This document shows positions 17,096-25,682 of a DNA stretch of 64,000 bases, in pieces. Made by a program: the position numbers and the translations under genes. The notes beneath the pieces are model-generated. The model was not told the origin of the DNA. It worked only from the letters and a program-made list of their open reading frames with translations, and ran no database searches. Source of the DNA: Pseudalkalibacillus decolorationis (GTDB lineage: Bacteria; Bacillota; Bacilli; Bacillales; Fictibacillaceae); the NCBI RefSeq assembly GCF_024609785.1, contig NZ_JANHJQ010000012.1:1-64000 (forward strand), written 5' to 3'. Position 1 is the first letter of the stretch. Every line of letters begins with the position of its first letter.

Positions 17096-18688
17096 TTGTC
17101 GAGGGTGAATACATTGAAAATCATTGCCGAAACATTGAATCAATCCAATGATTTACGCGAAGTGCTTCAATCAGTGCTTGAAAAGCTTTTAGAAATCACA
17201 GGGCTTTCCACAGGCTGGATCTTTTTAATAGATGAGGAGCCTATTTATTCTTTCGTTGCAGATGTGAACTTGCCTCCTGCTTTGTCGTGGGGTGATAAAC
17301 AGCCGATGTGTAAAGGAAGCTGCTGGTGTTTGGAGAAGATTTGGGATGGACGCCTCCAAAAAGCAGTAAACATAATCAATTGCAAACGAATCGAGGATGC
17401 AATCGAACACGATTGGGGTGACACGCAGGCTATTACTCATCATGCAACAGTGCCCCTTATTGCAGGTGGTGAAAAATTCGGTGTCTTAAACATCGCTGCA
17501 CCACATAAAAATGAATTTACGGAAGATGAATTGGATCTCCTGCAGTCGGTTGCGTTTCAAATTGGGACTGCTATTAAAAGGACCCGACTTTACGAGGCCC
17601 AACAACAACGTGCCGAACAGTATACGAAACTAGACGAGATCAGCCGAATGATTTGGAAGATGAACGATCTTCACCTTTTGCCCGAATATGCAGTCGAAAA
17701 GATTAGTCATGTCTTTGAACTTAATTCGCTCGCCTTTTTAATAAAAGAAGAGAATGTCCTTGCTTTGCGTTCAATCTCTCATAATGGAACCGCTCAGAAT
17801 GTTCATAAGCGGTATCGAGTGGATGAATACAGTGCCCCTGAAGAAATTCTCCAATGCTCTTCATTCCGTGAAGATGTTGGACAATATGGTCTATCTCTGG
17901 ATGATTCATTTATTATTCCTTTATCGATCGGTGAGGAATGGATAGGGTGTTTGATCGGCAATCATTCATCATCGCCGTGGAACAGTATTCATCCGGATGT
18001 GATCAAAGCACTTGGCGACCACTTATCGCTTGTGGTCGAAAATGCTCGATTGTACGAAAGAGGCAGGGAGCTCGCTCTGATCGAGGAAAGAAACCGATTA
18101 GCCCGAGACCTACATGATTCTGTTAACCAAAAGTTATTTTCGATCAGTTTAACTGCAAGAGGGCTGAAGGAACATGTGAAGCGACTACCAGATAACGATG
18201 TATTAATCGAGTCACTTGATGAAATGCAATCTCTTTCTCAAGAAGTCGTTGGGGAGATGAGAGCTATGATCTGGCAGCTTAGGCCTGTTGGGTTAGAAGA
18301 AGGGGTAGTCGTCTCGTTGAAAAAATACGGGGAGTCTCTCGGTTTGAAAATTTCAGAACAGATTGAAGGTGTCGGAAATCTACCTCGCCTTGTAGAAGAA
18401 ACAATGTGGCGTGTCGGACAGGAAGCATTGAACAATGTCCACAAACATGCAAGAACAGATAGTGCCAGCATTAGTTTAAGACGAATGTCCGATCGAGTAC
18501 AGCTTTCAATCAAGGATGAGGGGCGCGGATTTGTGACCTATTCAAATGGTACTCCTGAATGGTCATTCGGCTTATCAAGCATGAAAGAGAGGACAGAAAT
18601 CATGGGTGGTTCGCTTGTAATTGATAGTCAAGCGGATGTTGGAACAACAATTATGGTTATCTTTCCAAATAGGTTATTCAAAAAGTAA
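17096..18688 (+). CDS. GAF-domain sensor histidine kinase (YhcY/AirS-like)
   Basis: A 530-aa cytosolic kinase. An N-terminal GAF domain (about 10-165) contains four cysteines, Cys72, Cys76, Cys78 and Cys96, in 'MCKGSCWC' and 'IINCKR'. A second GAF-like region covers about 185-325. A HisKA_3 dimerisation domain with the phospho-acceptor His340 ('RDLHDSVNQKLF') and a HATPase domain ('EALNNVHKHA', 'DEGRGF') complete it. S. aureus AirS, of the same type, holds an Fe-S cluster in its GAF cysteines, so oxygen or redox sensing is likely here (inference). The TTG start follows GGTGGTGTAGG, and a GTG at 17105 is possible. The response regulator follows 28 bp later. Confidence 0.9.
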   Translation: MSRVNTLKIIAETLNQSNDLREVLQSVLEKLLEITGLSTGWIFLIDEEPIYSFVADVNLPPALSWGDKQPMCKGSCWCLEKIWDGRLQKAVNIINCKRIEDAIEHDWGDTQAITHHATVPLIAGGEKFGVLNIAAPHKNEFTEDELDLLQSVAFQIGTAIKRTRLYEAQQQRAEQYTKLDEISRMIWKMNDLHLLPEYAVEKISHVFELNSLAFLIKEENVLALRSISHNGTAQNVHKRYRVDEYSAPEEILQCSSFREDVGQYGLSLDDSFIIPLSIGEEWIGCLIGNHSSSPWNSIHPDVIKALGDHLSLVVENARLYERGRELALIEERNRLARDLHDSVNQKLFSISLTARGLKEHVKRLPDNDVLIESLDEMQSLSQEVVGEMRAMIWQLRPVGLEEGVVVSLKKYGESLGLKISEQIEGVGNLPRLVEETMWRVGQEALNNVHKHARTDSASISLRRMSDRVQLSIKDEGRGFVTYSNGTPEWSFGLSSMKERTEIMGGSLVIDSQADVGTTIMVIFPNRLFKK

Positions 18689-18716
18689 CCGAATGAAATA
18701 GGAAGCAGGTGATTGT

Positions 18717-19364
18717 ATGGAAATTAAGGTATTGTTAGTAGATGACCATCTCATGGTACGAAAAGGGCTTCGTTTCTTTCTTGGTACGCAGGATGAGATT
18801 GAATTGATTGGGGAAGCCAGCAATGGGGAAGAAGCAATTGAAAAGGTTCATACCCTTCAGCCGGACGTTGTGCTAATGGATTTGACGATGCCCGTTATGG
18901 ACGGCATTGAGGCGACAAAGCAAATTAAAAACCAATCTCCTGAAGTGAAAATTATCGTACTTACTAGCTTTTCGGATCAAGATCATGTAGTGCCTGCTTT
19001 ACAGGCAGGTGCGGATGGTTATCAATTGAAAGATATTGAGCCTGATGAGCTTGTAAAATCGATCAAAGCTGTGTACAGCGGAGAAACCCAGTTACATCCT
19101 GCAGCTACGACCCAATTGTTAAACCATGTTTCAACAGGTACGAACGGGACAGATTCAGAGCGCGATTTCAATGAGTTAACTCCTAGAGAGAAAGATGTCC
19201 TACGCCAAATCACCCTCGGTAAAAACAATAAAGAGATCTCATCGGAACTTTTTATAACTGAAAAAACAGTAAAAACACACGTAAGCAATCTATTAAGTAA
19301 ACTTGAGCTTCATGATCGAACACAGGCAGCTATCCTCGCGATGAGAAATAAATGGTTCGATTGA
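18717..19364 (+). CDS. NarL/FixJ family response regulator (YhcZ-like)
   Basis: A 215-aa regulator. The receiver domain has Asp9, Asp10 and the phospho-acceptor Asp55 ('VVLMDLTMP'), Thr and Lys switch residues in 'IVLTSFSD' and 'YQLKDI', and a LuxR-type helix-turn-helix at the C-terminus ('LTPREKDVLRQITLGKNNKEISSELFITEKTVKTHVSNLLSKL' spread). AGCAGGTG precedes the ATG. It is cognate to the adjacent GAF kinase. Confidence 0.95.
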   Translation: MEIKVLLVDDHLMVRKGLRFFLGTQDEIELIGEASNGEEAIEKVHTLQPDVVLMDLTMPVMDGIEATKQIKNQSPEVKIIVLTSFSDQDHVVPALQAGADGYQLKDIEPDELVKSIKAVYSGETQLHPAATTQLLNHVSTGTNGTDSERDFNELTPREKDVLRQITLGKNNKEISSELFITEKTVKTHVSNLLSKLELHDRTQAAILAMRNKWFD

Positions 19365-19436
19365 GAAAAGGGTCATGATCATTCTTTACATTTAACTTTC
19401 ATATGGTAAAATGGCTTCAAAAAGCAGGTGAATTGA

Positions 19437-19685
19437 ATGGATGAGAAACTTCGCGAACAGTTCGACGGTCTTCTTACAAAATATACAGAATTGCTGCTTG
19501 GTGAATCGGATGATGAATTGAAAGAGAAGGTTCAAACTTGGGCTCTGTATACATATATGTCAAAATCAATGCCACCACTTGTGAAGCACTGGAATGAGCA
19601 GTACCCAGATGCCAAAGATGGTATAAAAGAACTCATTAACGAGATTAAAGAGCGGAATGAGCAACACCGTAAAGATCAGCAATGA
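19437..19685 (+). CDS. DUF2573 family protein (YusU-like)
   Basis: An 82-aa highly charged helical protein of the DUF2573 family, B. subtilis YusU, of unknown function. The features are 'TYMSKSMPPLVKHWNEQYPDAKDGIKELI' and a charged C-terminus. AGCAGGTGA lies upstream of the ATG. A family B repeat begins right after the stop codon. Confidence 0.8.
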   Translation: MDEKLREQFDGLLTKYTELLLGESDDELKEKVQTWALYTYMSKSMPPLVKHWNEQYPDAKDGIKELINEIKERNEQHRKDQQ

Positions 19686-19850
19686 ATTAAGAAGAAAGCG
19701 CCCGTTCAGGTGATAAAGAAAAATTGGCTCAGCCAAGCCTTGGCGCCGGCTGAGCCTTAGCTACGCTTATACTATAGAAAGTATTTTTATACTTTCTTAA
19801 CGTGTAAAGAAAACTTGGCAAGATTTCGCCTTACCAAGTTTCTGTATAAT
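19686..19850. repeat. Family B repeat cluster
   Basis: Three hairpins in a row: GGCTCAGCC/GGCTGAGCC (perfect, 9 bp), AGAAAGTAT/ATACTTTCT (perfect) and AACTTGG/CCAAGTT. It starts next to the stop codon of the DUF2573 gene. Close relatives are at 51098-51228 and 56541-56642. Confidence 0.8.
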
Positions 19851-19862
19851 TTTGATAGATAT

Positions 19863-20018
19863 CTACTTTTCGCGATTTGATAGCTCGGATAAACGTTCAT
19901 TAGCTTCGTCCTCGTCAAATGAACTGTACCACCGATGGTTTTCTCGGTCGAGTATCCGGAAGTGTTTGCTAACGACATTCTGCTGAAGACGATAACCATC
20001 TCTACCACTTTCCACCAC
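19863..20018 (-). CDS. Small hypothetical protein (51 aa)
   Basis: A 51-aa frame starts at GTG with GGGAGG six bases upstream. It begins VESGRDGYRLQQNVVSK and ends ANERLSELSNREK. The product is charged and soluble and has no recognised family. A longer minus-strand frame (to 20197) overlaps it in another register, but its composition looks less protein-like. Support is the ribosome site and plausible composition only. Confidence 0.45.
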   Translation of the reverse strand: MVESGRDGYRLQQNVVSKHFRILDRENHRWYSSFDEDEANERLSELSNREK

Positions 20019-20404
20019 ACTTTTCCTCCCATCGTTCGATCCCTGGGTCGTTCAATACCTTGGTGAGCAAAAATTTCTACGAGCTCAACAGGATCTCCTC
20101 CAACCGCACTATGAAGAATTTCACCTTCACGAAAAAGAAAACAACTGACACATCGAAATAAATGCAAACACAAGAAGTTTTCAGGTGATCGTTTCAACCG
20201 TATATAAGAGGTCTCAATGTCAACTTTTAAAGCAAGTTCCGGGTGTTGTTCACTTTTCTGAAATTGGAAAAAAATATTTTTTAAAAAACGTAAAAAATTT
20301 GTCGAAAAAGTGATAAAATGTCCTAGAACGTTTAACCAAAAGAGATTACGTTCACATAGATTGTAAGAGCCTTTTGTATGCGGTTTCAGTATAGGGGGAT
20401 TAGG
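20019..20404. other. Gene-poor upstream region
   Basis: I see no supported gene here. A minus-strand open frame (20197 leftwards) lacks a ribosome binding site. The AT-rich part near 20280-20330 with TGATAAAAT (20310-20318) probably carries the proline dehydrogenase promoter. Confidence 0.4.
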
Positions 20405-21322
20405 ATGGAAAAGATATTAAAAAATTTCTTTCTTTTCATGGGTAAAAATAAAGCGGCGACTAAGATGGCTAAAAAGTATGGTCTTCGCTTTGGTGCAGGG
20501 CGGTTTGTTGCGGGAGCCTCATTGCAAAGTTCGATTGATGTAATTAGAAAGCTTAATGCTGAGGATCTATATGTAACGATCGATCATCTTGGTGAATTTG
20601 TTGATAATGAACAGGAAGCTAAAGAGATGACAGATCATTGCATTGAGGCAGTGAAAGGAATTGCAGAGAATAACCTGAATTCTCAGCTTTCGCTTAAATT
20701 GACTTCATTGGGGCTCGATATTAGTAGAGAGCTTGTGTTGTCGAATATGAAACGACTTCTAGCTGCGGCGGAAGAATACGATGTTTTCATTACCATCGAT
20801 ATGGAGGATGAAGCTCGTTGTCAGGCAACGATTGATATTCTCAAAGAGTTGAGATCTGAGTATGAAAACATAGGAACTGTATTACAGGCTTATTTATATC
20901 GAACAGTAGCAGATATACAGGATCTAGATTCATATAATCCGAACCTTCGACTGGTGAAGGGTGCCTATAAAGAATCACCTTCTGTTGCTTTTCCAGAAAA
21001 GAAAGATGTCGATGAGAACTTCAAAAAGATTATTAAAATGCATTTATTAAATGGGAATTATACAGCTGTAGCTACCCATGACGACAACATTATTTCATAC
21101 ACAAAAGAACTTGTGAAAGAACATAATATTCCGAACGATCAATTCGAATTTCAAATGTTATTCGGAATTCGTGTGGAACGTCAACGCCAGCTTCGGGATG
21201 AAGGCTATAAGATGAGAGTGTATGTTCCATACGGTAATGATTGGTATGGTTACTTTATGCGCCGTCTTGCCGAGCGTCCAGCTAATGTTGCCTTTGTTCT
21301 AAAAGGCGTGTTTGGAAAATAA
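20405..21322 (+). CDS. fadM: Proline dehydrogenase (FadM/PutB type)
   Basis: A 305-aa FAD enzyme that oxidises proline to pyrroline-5-carboxylate. The barrel shows 'LYVTIDHLGEFV', 'LKLTSLGLDIS', 'VFITIDMEDEARC', 'LRLVKGAYKES', and the substrate-binding C-terminus 'YKMRVYVPYGNDWYGYFMRRLAERPAN'. AGGGGGAT before ATG 20405 sets the start. The length equals the short monofunctional Bacillus enzymes. The position next to fadN matches B. subtilis yusM/fadM. Confidence 0.92.
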   Translation: MEKILKNFFLFMGKNKAATKMAKKYGLRFGAGRFVAGASLQSSIDVIRKLNAEDLYVTIDHLGEFVDNEQEAKEMTDHCIEAVKGIAENNLNSQLSLKLTSLGLDISRELVLSNMKRLLAAAEEYDVFITIDMEDEARCQATIDILKELRSEYENIGTVLQAYLYRTVADIQDLDSYNPNLRLVKGAYKESPSVAFPEKKDVDENFKKIIKMHLLNGNYTAVATHDDNIISYTKELVKEHNIPNDQFEFQMLFGIRVERQRQLRDEGYKMRVYVPYGNDWYGYFMRRLAERPANVAFVLKGVFGK

Positions 21323-21368
21323 ATAGAGCAAGCAACCGTCACATTTCTTATTAAAATTGAAATATTGA

Positions 21369-21410
21369 AAGGACCAAAGCGGCTTAAAGCCAGCTTTGGT
21401 CCTTTTTCAT
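21369..21410 (+). terminator. Terminator of proline dehydrogenase gene
   Basis: AAAGGACCAAAGC pairs with GCTTTGGTCCTTT and is followed by a T run. The motif TTTTTCATCCGGAAATTA that begins in the T run is repeated once just downstream (22-bp tandem duplication, about 21404-21440). Confidence 0.88.
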
Positions 21411-21623
21411 CCGGAAATTAGTTTTTTCATCCGGAAATTATCTGATTACAAAGAGATTCGTACTGTTATAAAGAACATCGATGATCCGGACTTGTTACAA
21501 AAAAGATCGTTCGCACATCCGATTTTCAAGGAAATGCAGTTAGCACAATGGATTGAGTTTATTGGCTACCATGAAAGAAGGCACATTAAACAAATCGAGG
21601 AAATCCTTTCAAAAGGGGATTAA
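21411..21623 (+). pseudogene. DinB family protein, C-terminal remnant
   Basis: A fragment of about 65-70 residues with 'FAHPIFKEMQLAQWIEFIGYHERRHIKQIEEIL', the usual last helix of DinB/YfiT-type four-helix proteins. This includes the 'H..RH' metal-ligand region. The N-terminal two thirds are missing, and there is no ribosome binding site or good start. The fragment begins right behind a terminator, so it is probably not expressed. It is a deletion relic. Confidence 0.6.
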
Positions 21624-21678
21624 GCAGCGATAACATCAAAATAAAAGACGAAATGGTATAAATTTTCTGAAATTTGTG

Positions 21679-21707
21679 TTGCGAAATTGGAATCTTTTTT
21701 TTATAGT
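21679..21707 (+). promoter_or_regulatory. Promoter of fadNAE
   Basis: TTGCGA (21679-21684), a 17-bp spacer and TATAGT (21702-21707), upstream of the FadR operator. Confidence 0.6.
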
Positions 21708-21739
21708 AGAGGTAGGAAGTTTAATTTTTCGCTCTAAAA

Positions 21740-21759
21740 ATGAATGAGTATTCATTCAG
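21740..21759. promoter_or_regulatory. FadR operator
   Basis: TGAATGAGTATTCATTCA is an 18-bp palindrome that fits the known Bacillus FadR consensus TGAATGANTANTCATTCA exactly. It sits between the promoter and the fadN start. FadR would repress the operon until long-chain acyl-CoA releases it. Confidence 0.9.
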
Positions 21760-21775
21760 ACAAGGGAGGTACATT

Positions 21776-24172
21776 ATGACCTATCAGATTCGAAAAGCAG
21801 CGGTGATCGGGTCAGGAGTTATGGGATCGGGAATTGCTGCACATTTAGCGAACATCGGGATCCCTAGTATATTGCTCGACATAGTTCCAAAAGAACTTAA
21901 TGAAGAAGAGAAAAATAGGGGGCTGACTCTTGAGGATGCAAAAGTAAGGAATCGTGTTGCTGCTTCCTCGAAACAAAAGCTCTTAAAGCAGAAACCTGCA
22001 CCACTCAGTTCCAAAGACCATATCGAGATGATTGAGGTCGGAAATCTTGAGGACGATCTTCAAAGGCTTAGTGAGGTCGATTGGATCATCGAGGTGGTTG
22101 TTGAAAATTTAAATGTAAAGAAGGTTGTTTTCGAACAAGTCGATCATTACCGGAAAGAGGGAACGATCATAAGCTCCAATACATCCGGAATATCGATTAA
22201 TGCAATGGCAGAAGGACGAAGTGAAGATTTTAAGGCGCATTTCCTTGGGACCCACTTTTTTAATCCGCCACGGTATTTAAAGCTGTTGGAGATAATTCCA
22301 ACTCAACATACGAAACCAGAAGTTTTACAGTTTATGAATGTGTTTGGAGAAGGAGTGCTTGGAAAAGGCGTTGTCGAGGCAAAAGATACGCCGAACTTTA
22401 TCGCAAACCGGATTGGGACGTACGGTCTGCTTGTAACCGTTCAAGAGATGTTGAAAAACAACTATTCCGTAGGAGAGGTTGATTCACTCACAGGACCTGC
22501 GATTGGGCGGCCGAAAAGTGCGACGTTCCGAACGCTTGATGTCGTTGGACTCGATACATTTATACATGTTGCAAATAATGTACATGAACAAGTATCCGGC
22601 CATGAAAAGGATGTGTTTGATGTACCTGACTTTATGTTGAAAATGCAAGAAAATGGCTGGATCGGAAGCAAGTCTGGTCAAGGGTTTTATCTGAAAAAGA
22701 AATCAAATGGGAAAAGTGAAATCCTTGAACTGAACCCAGAAACCTTAGACTATGAACCTCGTAAAAAGTTAAAAACATCATCTACAGAAATGAGCAAACA
22801 GGCAAAATCGGTTCAAGATAAAATAAAAACACTTGTTTATGCTGATGACCGAGCAGGAGAGCTCATATGGTCGATTTTAAAACCTGTTCTCCTATATTCA
22901 GCCGAGAAGGCGTATGGGATTGCCGATGATATTAAAGCGATTGATGAAGCGATGAAATGGGGGTTTGGCTGGGAAATAGGTCCTTTTGAAACGTGGGATG
23001 CAATCGGGTTGGAAAAATCAGTTGAACGGATGAAGACAGAAAGAGAAACTGTCCCTCAGTGGATCCATGACATGCTGGATTCAGGTAATAAGCAATTTTA
23101 CAAACAATCCGGAACATCTCTGCAATACTATCATCACGGAGATTATGTGTCGGCGCAAGAAAGTGAGAAGATCATTCACTTGCATCGTTTAAAAGGTGAG
23201 GACCGAGTAATTAAAAAGAATTCAGGAGCTAGTTTAATTGATGTAGGTGATGATATCGCGCTACTTGAATTCCACTCTCAGAACAATGCAATCGGTCCAG
23301 ATATTATTCAGATGATTCAATATTCGATTGATGAGGTTGAAAATAATTACAAAGGACTCGTTATCGCAAACCAAAGTAAGAATTTCTGTGTTGGAGCGAA
23401 CCTGATGCTGATCATGATGGAAGCACAGGACGACAATTTCTTTGAGATCGACTTCATGGTCCGTCAATTCCAAGAAACGATGGCGAAAATTCGATATAGT
23501 GCAAAGCCAGTAGTCGTTGCACCGTTCAATATGACACTCGGCGGTGGGGCAGAAGTTTCCTTACCTGCTGCGGGATTACAGGCTTCCTTTGAAACGTATA
23601 TGGGACTTGTGGAAGTCGGTGTTGGAATTATTCCAGGCGGTGGTGGCAATAAAGAGCTTTATACAAGACTGCTCGAGCAAACACCTAAAAATGCTAAAGT
23701 TGATCTACAAAAAATTGCGATTCAAACGTTTGAAATGATTGCGATGGCAAAGGTTTCAACCTCAGCTCATGAGGCAAAAGAAAACGGGTTTTTACGAGCA
23801 CAAGATGGAATAAGTGTAAATGCCGATCATCTGATTTATGATGCCAAACAGCAAGTTCTATCGATATATAACAGGGGGTATCGTCCTCCGCAACGCAAAA
23901 AGATTCCGGTCGCCGGAGAACCAGGATACGCTACATTGGTCCTTGGTGCACAAACGTTGAAATTCGGAAATGCAATCTCAGATCATGATCTGAAAATTGC
24001 TAAAAAGCTTGCGCACGTCATTGCAGGTGGAAAGGTTCCAGAAGGCACACTTGTTGATGAACAATATTTGTTAGACCTTGAGCGTGAAGCCTTCCTAAGC
24101 TTGGCAGGTGAACCACTCAGCCAACAACGAATGCAGTATATGCTTGCAAAAGGAAAACCACTTCGCAACTAA
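21776..24172 (+). CDS. fadN: 3-hydroxyacyl-CoA dehydrogenase / enoyl-CoA hydratase FadN
   Basis: A 798-aa multifunctional beta-oxidation enzyme. It has an N-terminal NAD-binding domain ('AAVIGSGVMGSGIAAHLANIGI'), the dehydrogenase C-terminal domains with 'SNTSGISINAMAEGR' and 'GTHFFNPPRYLKLLEIIP', and a crotonase domain in the last third ('NFCVGANLMLIM', 'MTLGGGAEVSLPAAGLQA'). AAGGGAGGT lies five bases before ATG 21776. It is the first gene of fadN-fadA-fadE, behind a FadR operator. Confidence 0.97.
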   Translation: MTYQIRKAAVIGSGVMGSGIAAHLANIGIPSILLDIVPKELNEEEKNRGLTLEDAKVRNRVAASSKQKLLKQKPAPLSSKDHIEMIEVGNLEDDLQRLSEVDWIIEVVVENLNVKKVVFEQVDHYRKEGTIISSNTSGISINAMAEGRSEDFKAHFLGTHFFNPPRYLKLLEIIPTQHTKPEVLQFMNVFGEGVLGKGVVEAKDTPNFIANRIGTYGLLVTVQEMLKNNYSVGEVDSLTGPAIGRPKSATFRTLDVVGLDTFIHVANNVHEQVSGHEKDVFDVPDFMLKMQENGWIGSKSGQGFYLKKKSNGKSEILELNPETLDYEPRKKLKTSSTEMSKQAKSVQDKIKTLVYADDRAGELIWSILKPVLLYSAEKAYGIADDIKAIDEAMKWGFGWEIGPFETWDAIGLEKSVERMKTERETVPQWIHDMLDSGNKQFYKQSGTSLQYYHHGDYVSAQESEKIIHLHRLKGEDRVIKKNSGASLIDVGDDIALLEFHSQNNAIGPDIIQMIQYSIDEVENNYKGLVIANQSKNFCVGANLMLIMMEAQDDNFFEIDFMVRQFQETMAKIRYSAKPVVVAPFNMTLGGGAEVSLPAAGLQASFETYMGLVEVGVGIIPGGGGNKELYTRLLEQTPKNAKVDLQKIAIQTFEMIAMAKVSTSAHEAKENGFLRAQDGISVNADHLIYDAKQQVLSIYNRGYRPPQRKKIPVAGEPGYATLVLGAQTLKFGNAISDHDLKIAKKLAHVIAGGKVPEGTLVDEQYLLDLEREAFLSLAGEPLSQQRMQYMLAKGKPLRN

Positions 24173-24184
24173 GGAGGGAAGAAG

Positions 24185-25363
24185 ATGCAGGACGCAGTTA
24201 TCGTTGCAGGTGCAAGAACACCTGTCGGAAAAGCAAAGAAAGGTACATTCGCAAATGTACGTCCAGATGATCTAGGCGCACTTACAGTAAAAGAAACATT
24301 AAAACGAGCTGGTGGATATGATGGGCCAATTGATGACCTCATAATCGGATGTTCCATTCCCGAAGCAGAGCAAGGAATGAACATGGCCCGAATGATTGGC
24401 GGACTCGCTGGACTGCCAGATAATGTGCCGGCAATTACGATTAACCGGTATTGTTCATCAGGACTTCAAAGTATTGCTTATGGGGCTGAAAAAATTATGC
24501 TCGGCCATGCGAATTCAATACTTGCAGGTGGAGCAGAAACGATGAGTTTAATCCCAATGCCAGGCCATGTTGTGAAACCGAATCCAACCTTGCTTGATTC
24601 GCGACCAGAATACTACATGGGTATGGGCTATACAGCAGAAGAAGTAGCAAACCGCTTCGGGATTACAAGAGAAGATCAAGATGCCTTCGCTGTACGCAGT
24701 CACCAAAAAGCGGCAAAAGCAATTGCTGAAGGAAATTTTAAGGACGAAATTGTTCCGGTTGATGTTCCGCTCAGGTGGGTGGATGAAAAGAATAAGCTTC
24801 AAGAAAAATTGGTTACACTTACCACAGATGAAGGCGTTCGAGCCGAAACGTCTGTTGAGGTACTCGGCAAGTTACGCCCGGCCTTTTCACCAAAAGGGAC
24901 TGTCACGGCAGGGAACTCCTCGCAAATGAGTGACGGGGCAGCGACAGTTCTTGTGATGAATCGGGAAAAGGCGGAAGCGGAAGGACTTAAGCCACTCTTG
25001 AAATTTCATTCATTTGCGGTTGCTGGAGTGGCACCAGAAATTATGGGTGTCGGACCAGTTGAAGCAATTCCGAAAGCATTGAAGCTTGCGGGTATTGAGC
25101 TATCTGATGTCGGATTGTTCGAACTAAATGAAGCTTTTGCTTCTCAATCGCTTCAGGTTATCCGTCAATTAGGTCTTGATGAAGAAAGGGTCAACGTGAA
25201 CGGAGGTGCGATTGCATTAGGTCATCCATTAGGCTGTACTGGAGCAAAACTGACATTAACGTTATTGCACGAAATGAAGCGTCGAAATGAGCAGTTCGGA
25301 GTTGTCACGATGTGCATTGGAGGCGGGATGGGTGCCGCTGGTGTATTTGAGTTAGTCCATTAA
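24185..25363 (+). CDS. fadA: Acetyl-CoA C-acyltransferase (3-ketoacyl-CoA thiolase) FadA
   Basis: A 392-aa thiolase that cleaves 3-ketoacyl-CoA in the last step of beta-oxidation. The nucleophile Cys90 lies in 'NRYCSSGLQS', the catalytic His in 'GGAIALGHPLGCTGAKL', and the second Cys in 'TMCIGGGMGAAG'. Spacing after fadN is 12 bp, with AAGGAGGGAAG upstream. A repeat-filled gap of about 320 bp now separates it from fadE. Confidence 0.97.
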   Translation: MQDAVIVAGARTPVGKAKKGTFANVRPDDLGALTVKETLKRAGGYDGPIDDLIIGCSIPEAEQGMNMARMIGGLAGLPDNVPAITINRYCSSGLQSIAYGAEKIMLGHANSILAGGAETMSLIPMPGHVVKPNPTLLDSRPEYYMGMGYTAEEVANRFGITREDQDAFAVRSHQKAAKAIAEGNFKDEIVPVDVPLRWVDEKNKLQEKLVTLTTDEGVRAETSVEVLGKLRPAFSPKGTVTAGNSSQMSDGAATVLVMNREKAEAEGLKPLLKFHSFAVAGVAPEIMGVGPVEAIPKALKLAGIELSDVGLFELNEAFASQSLQVIRQLGLDEERVNVNGGAIALGHPLGCTGAKLTLTLLHEMKRRNEQFGVVTMCIGGGMGAAGVFELVH

Positions 25364-25622
25364 TAGAAAAGCGAAAGCGTCCATCTTACGATAAGCGTCG
25401 AATTTCTTCGTCAGTCTTGTTTCACCGGTCCTCATTTAGTGAACCTAAACTCCGGTCCTCAAAACTGCACTTCCTTGAACTTCTCGCTTCTCGTAACCTG
25501 ACATTATTCATCGGAGTAGTGCGAAAAGCGCTGGAGATTCTGGAGCACAACACGCTTTTTGTGTTTGAGGAAGAATCGAAGCGACGATCTGCGCACCTAG
25601 GCGCAGGAGCTAGACATTATTT
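25364..25622. repeat. Composite of family A and family C repeats inside the fad operon
   Basis: Starting at the fadA stop, the right end of a reversed family A (AGAAAAGCGAAAGCG) is followed by a reversed, shortened family C copy (TCGAATTTCTTCGT near 25399, and CCGGTCCTC with ACTTCTCGC near 25453-25490). The rest of family A then follows (25512-25618, including AGGAAGAATCGAAGCGAC). No coding frame here is credible. Confidence 0.75.
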
Positions 25623-25682
25623 TCTAAAAACGCAGGAATTAGACATTACAATTATTTTATGGATAAAGGGAGGTCATCGATC

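Noticed and set aside
19787-20197. 136-codon minus-strand frame
   Set aside because: It ends in the family B hairpins, lacks a ribosome site at its start, and a shorter frame in another register inside it has a better ribosome site.
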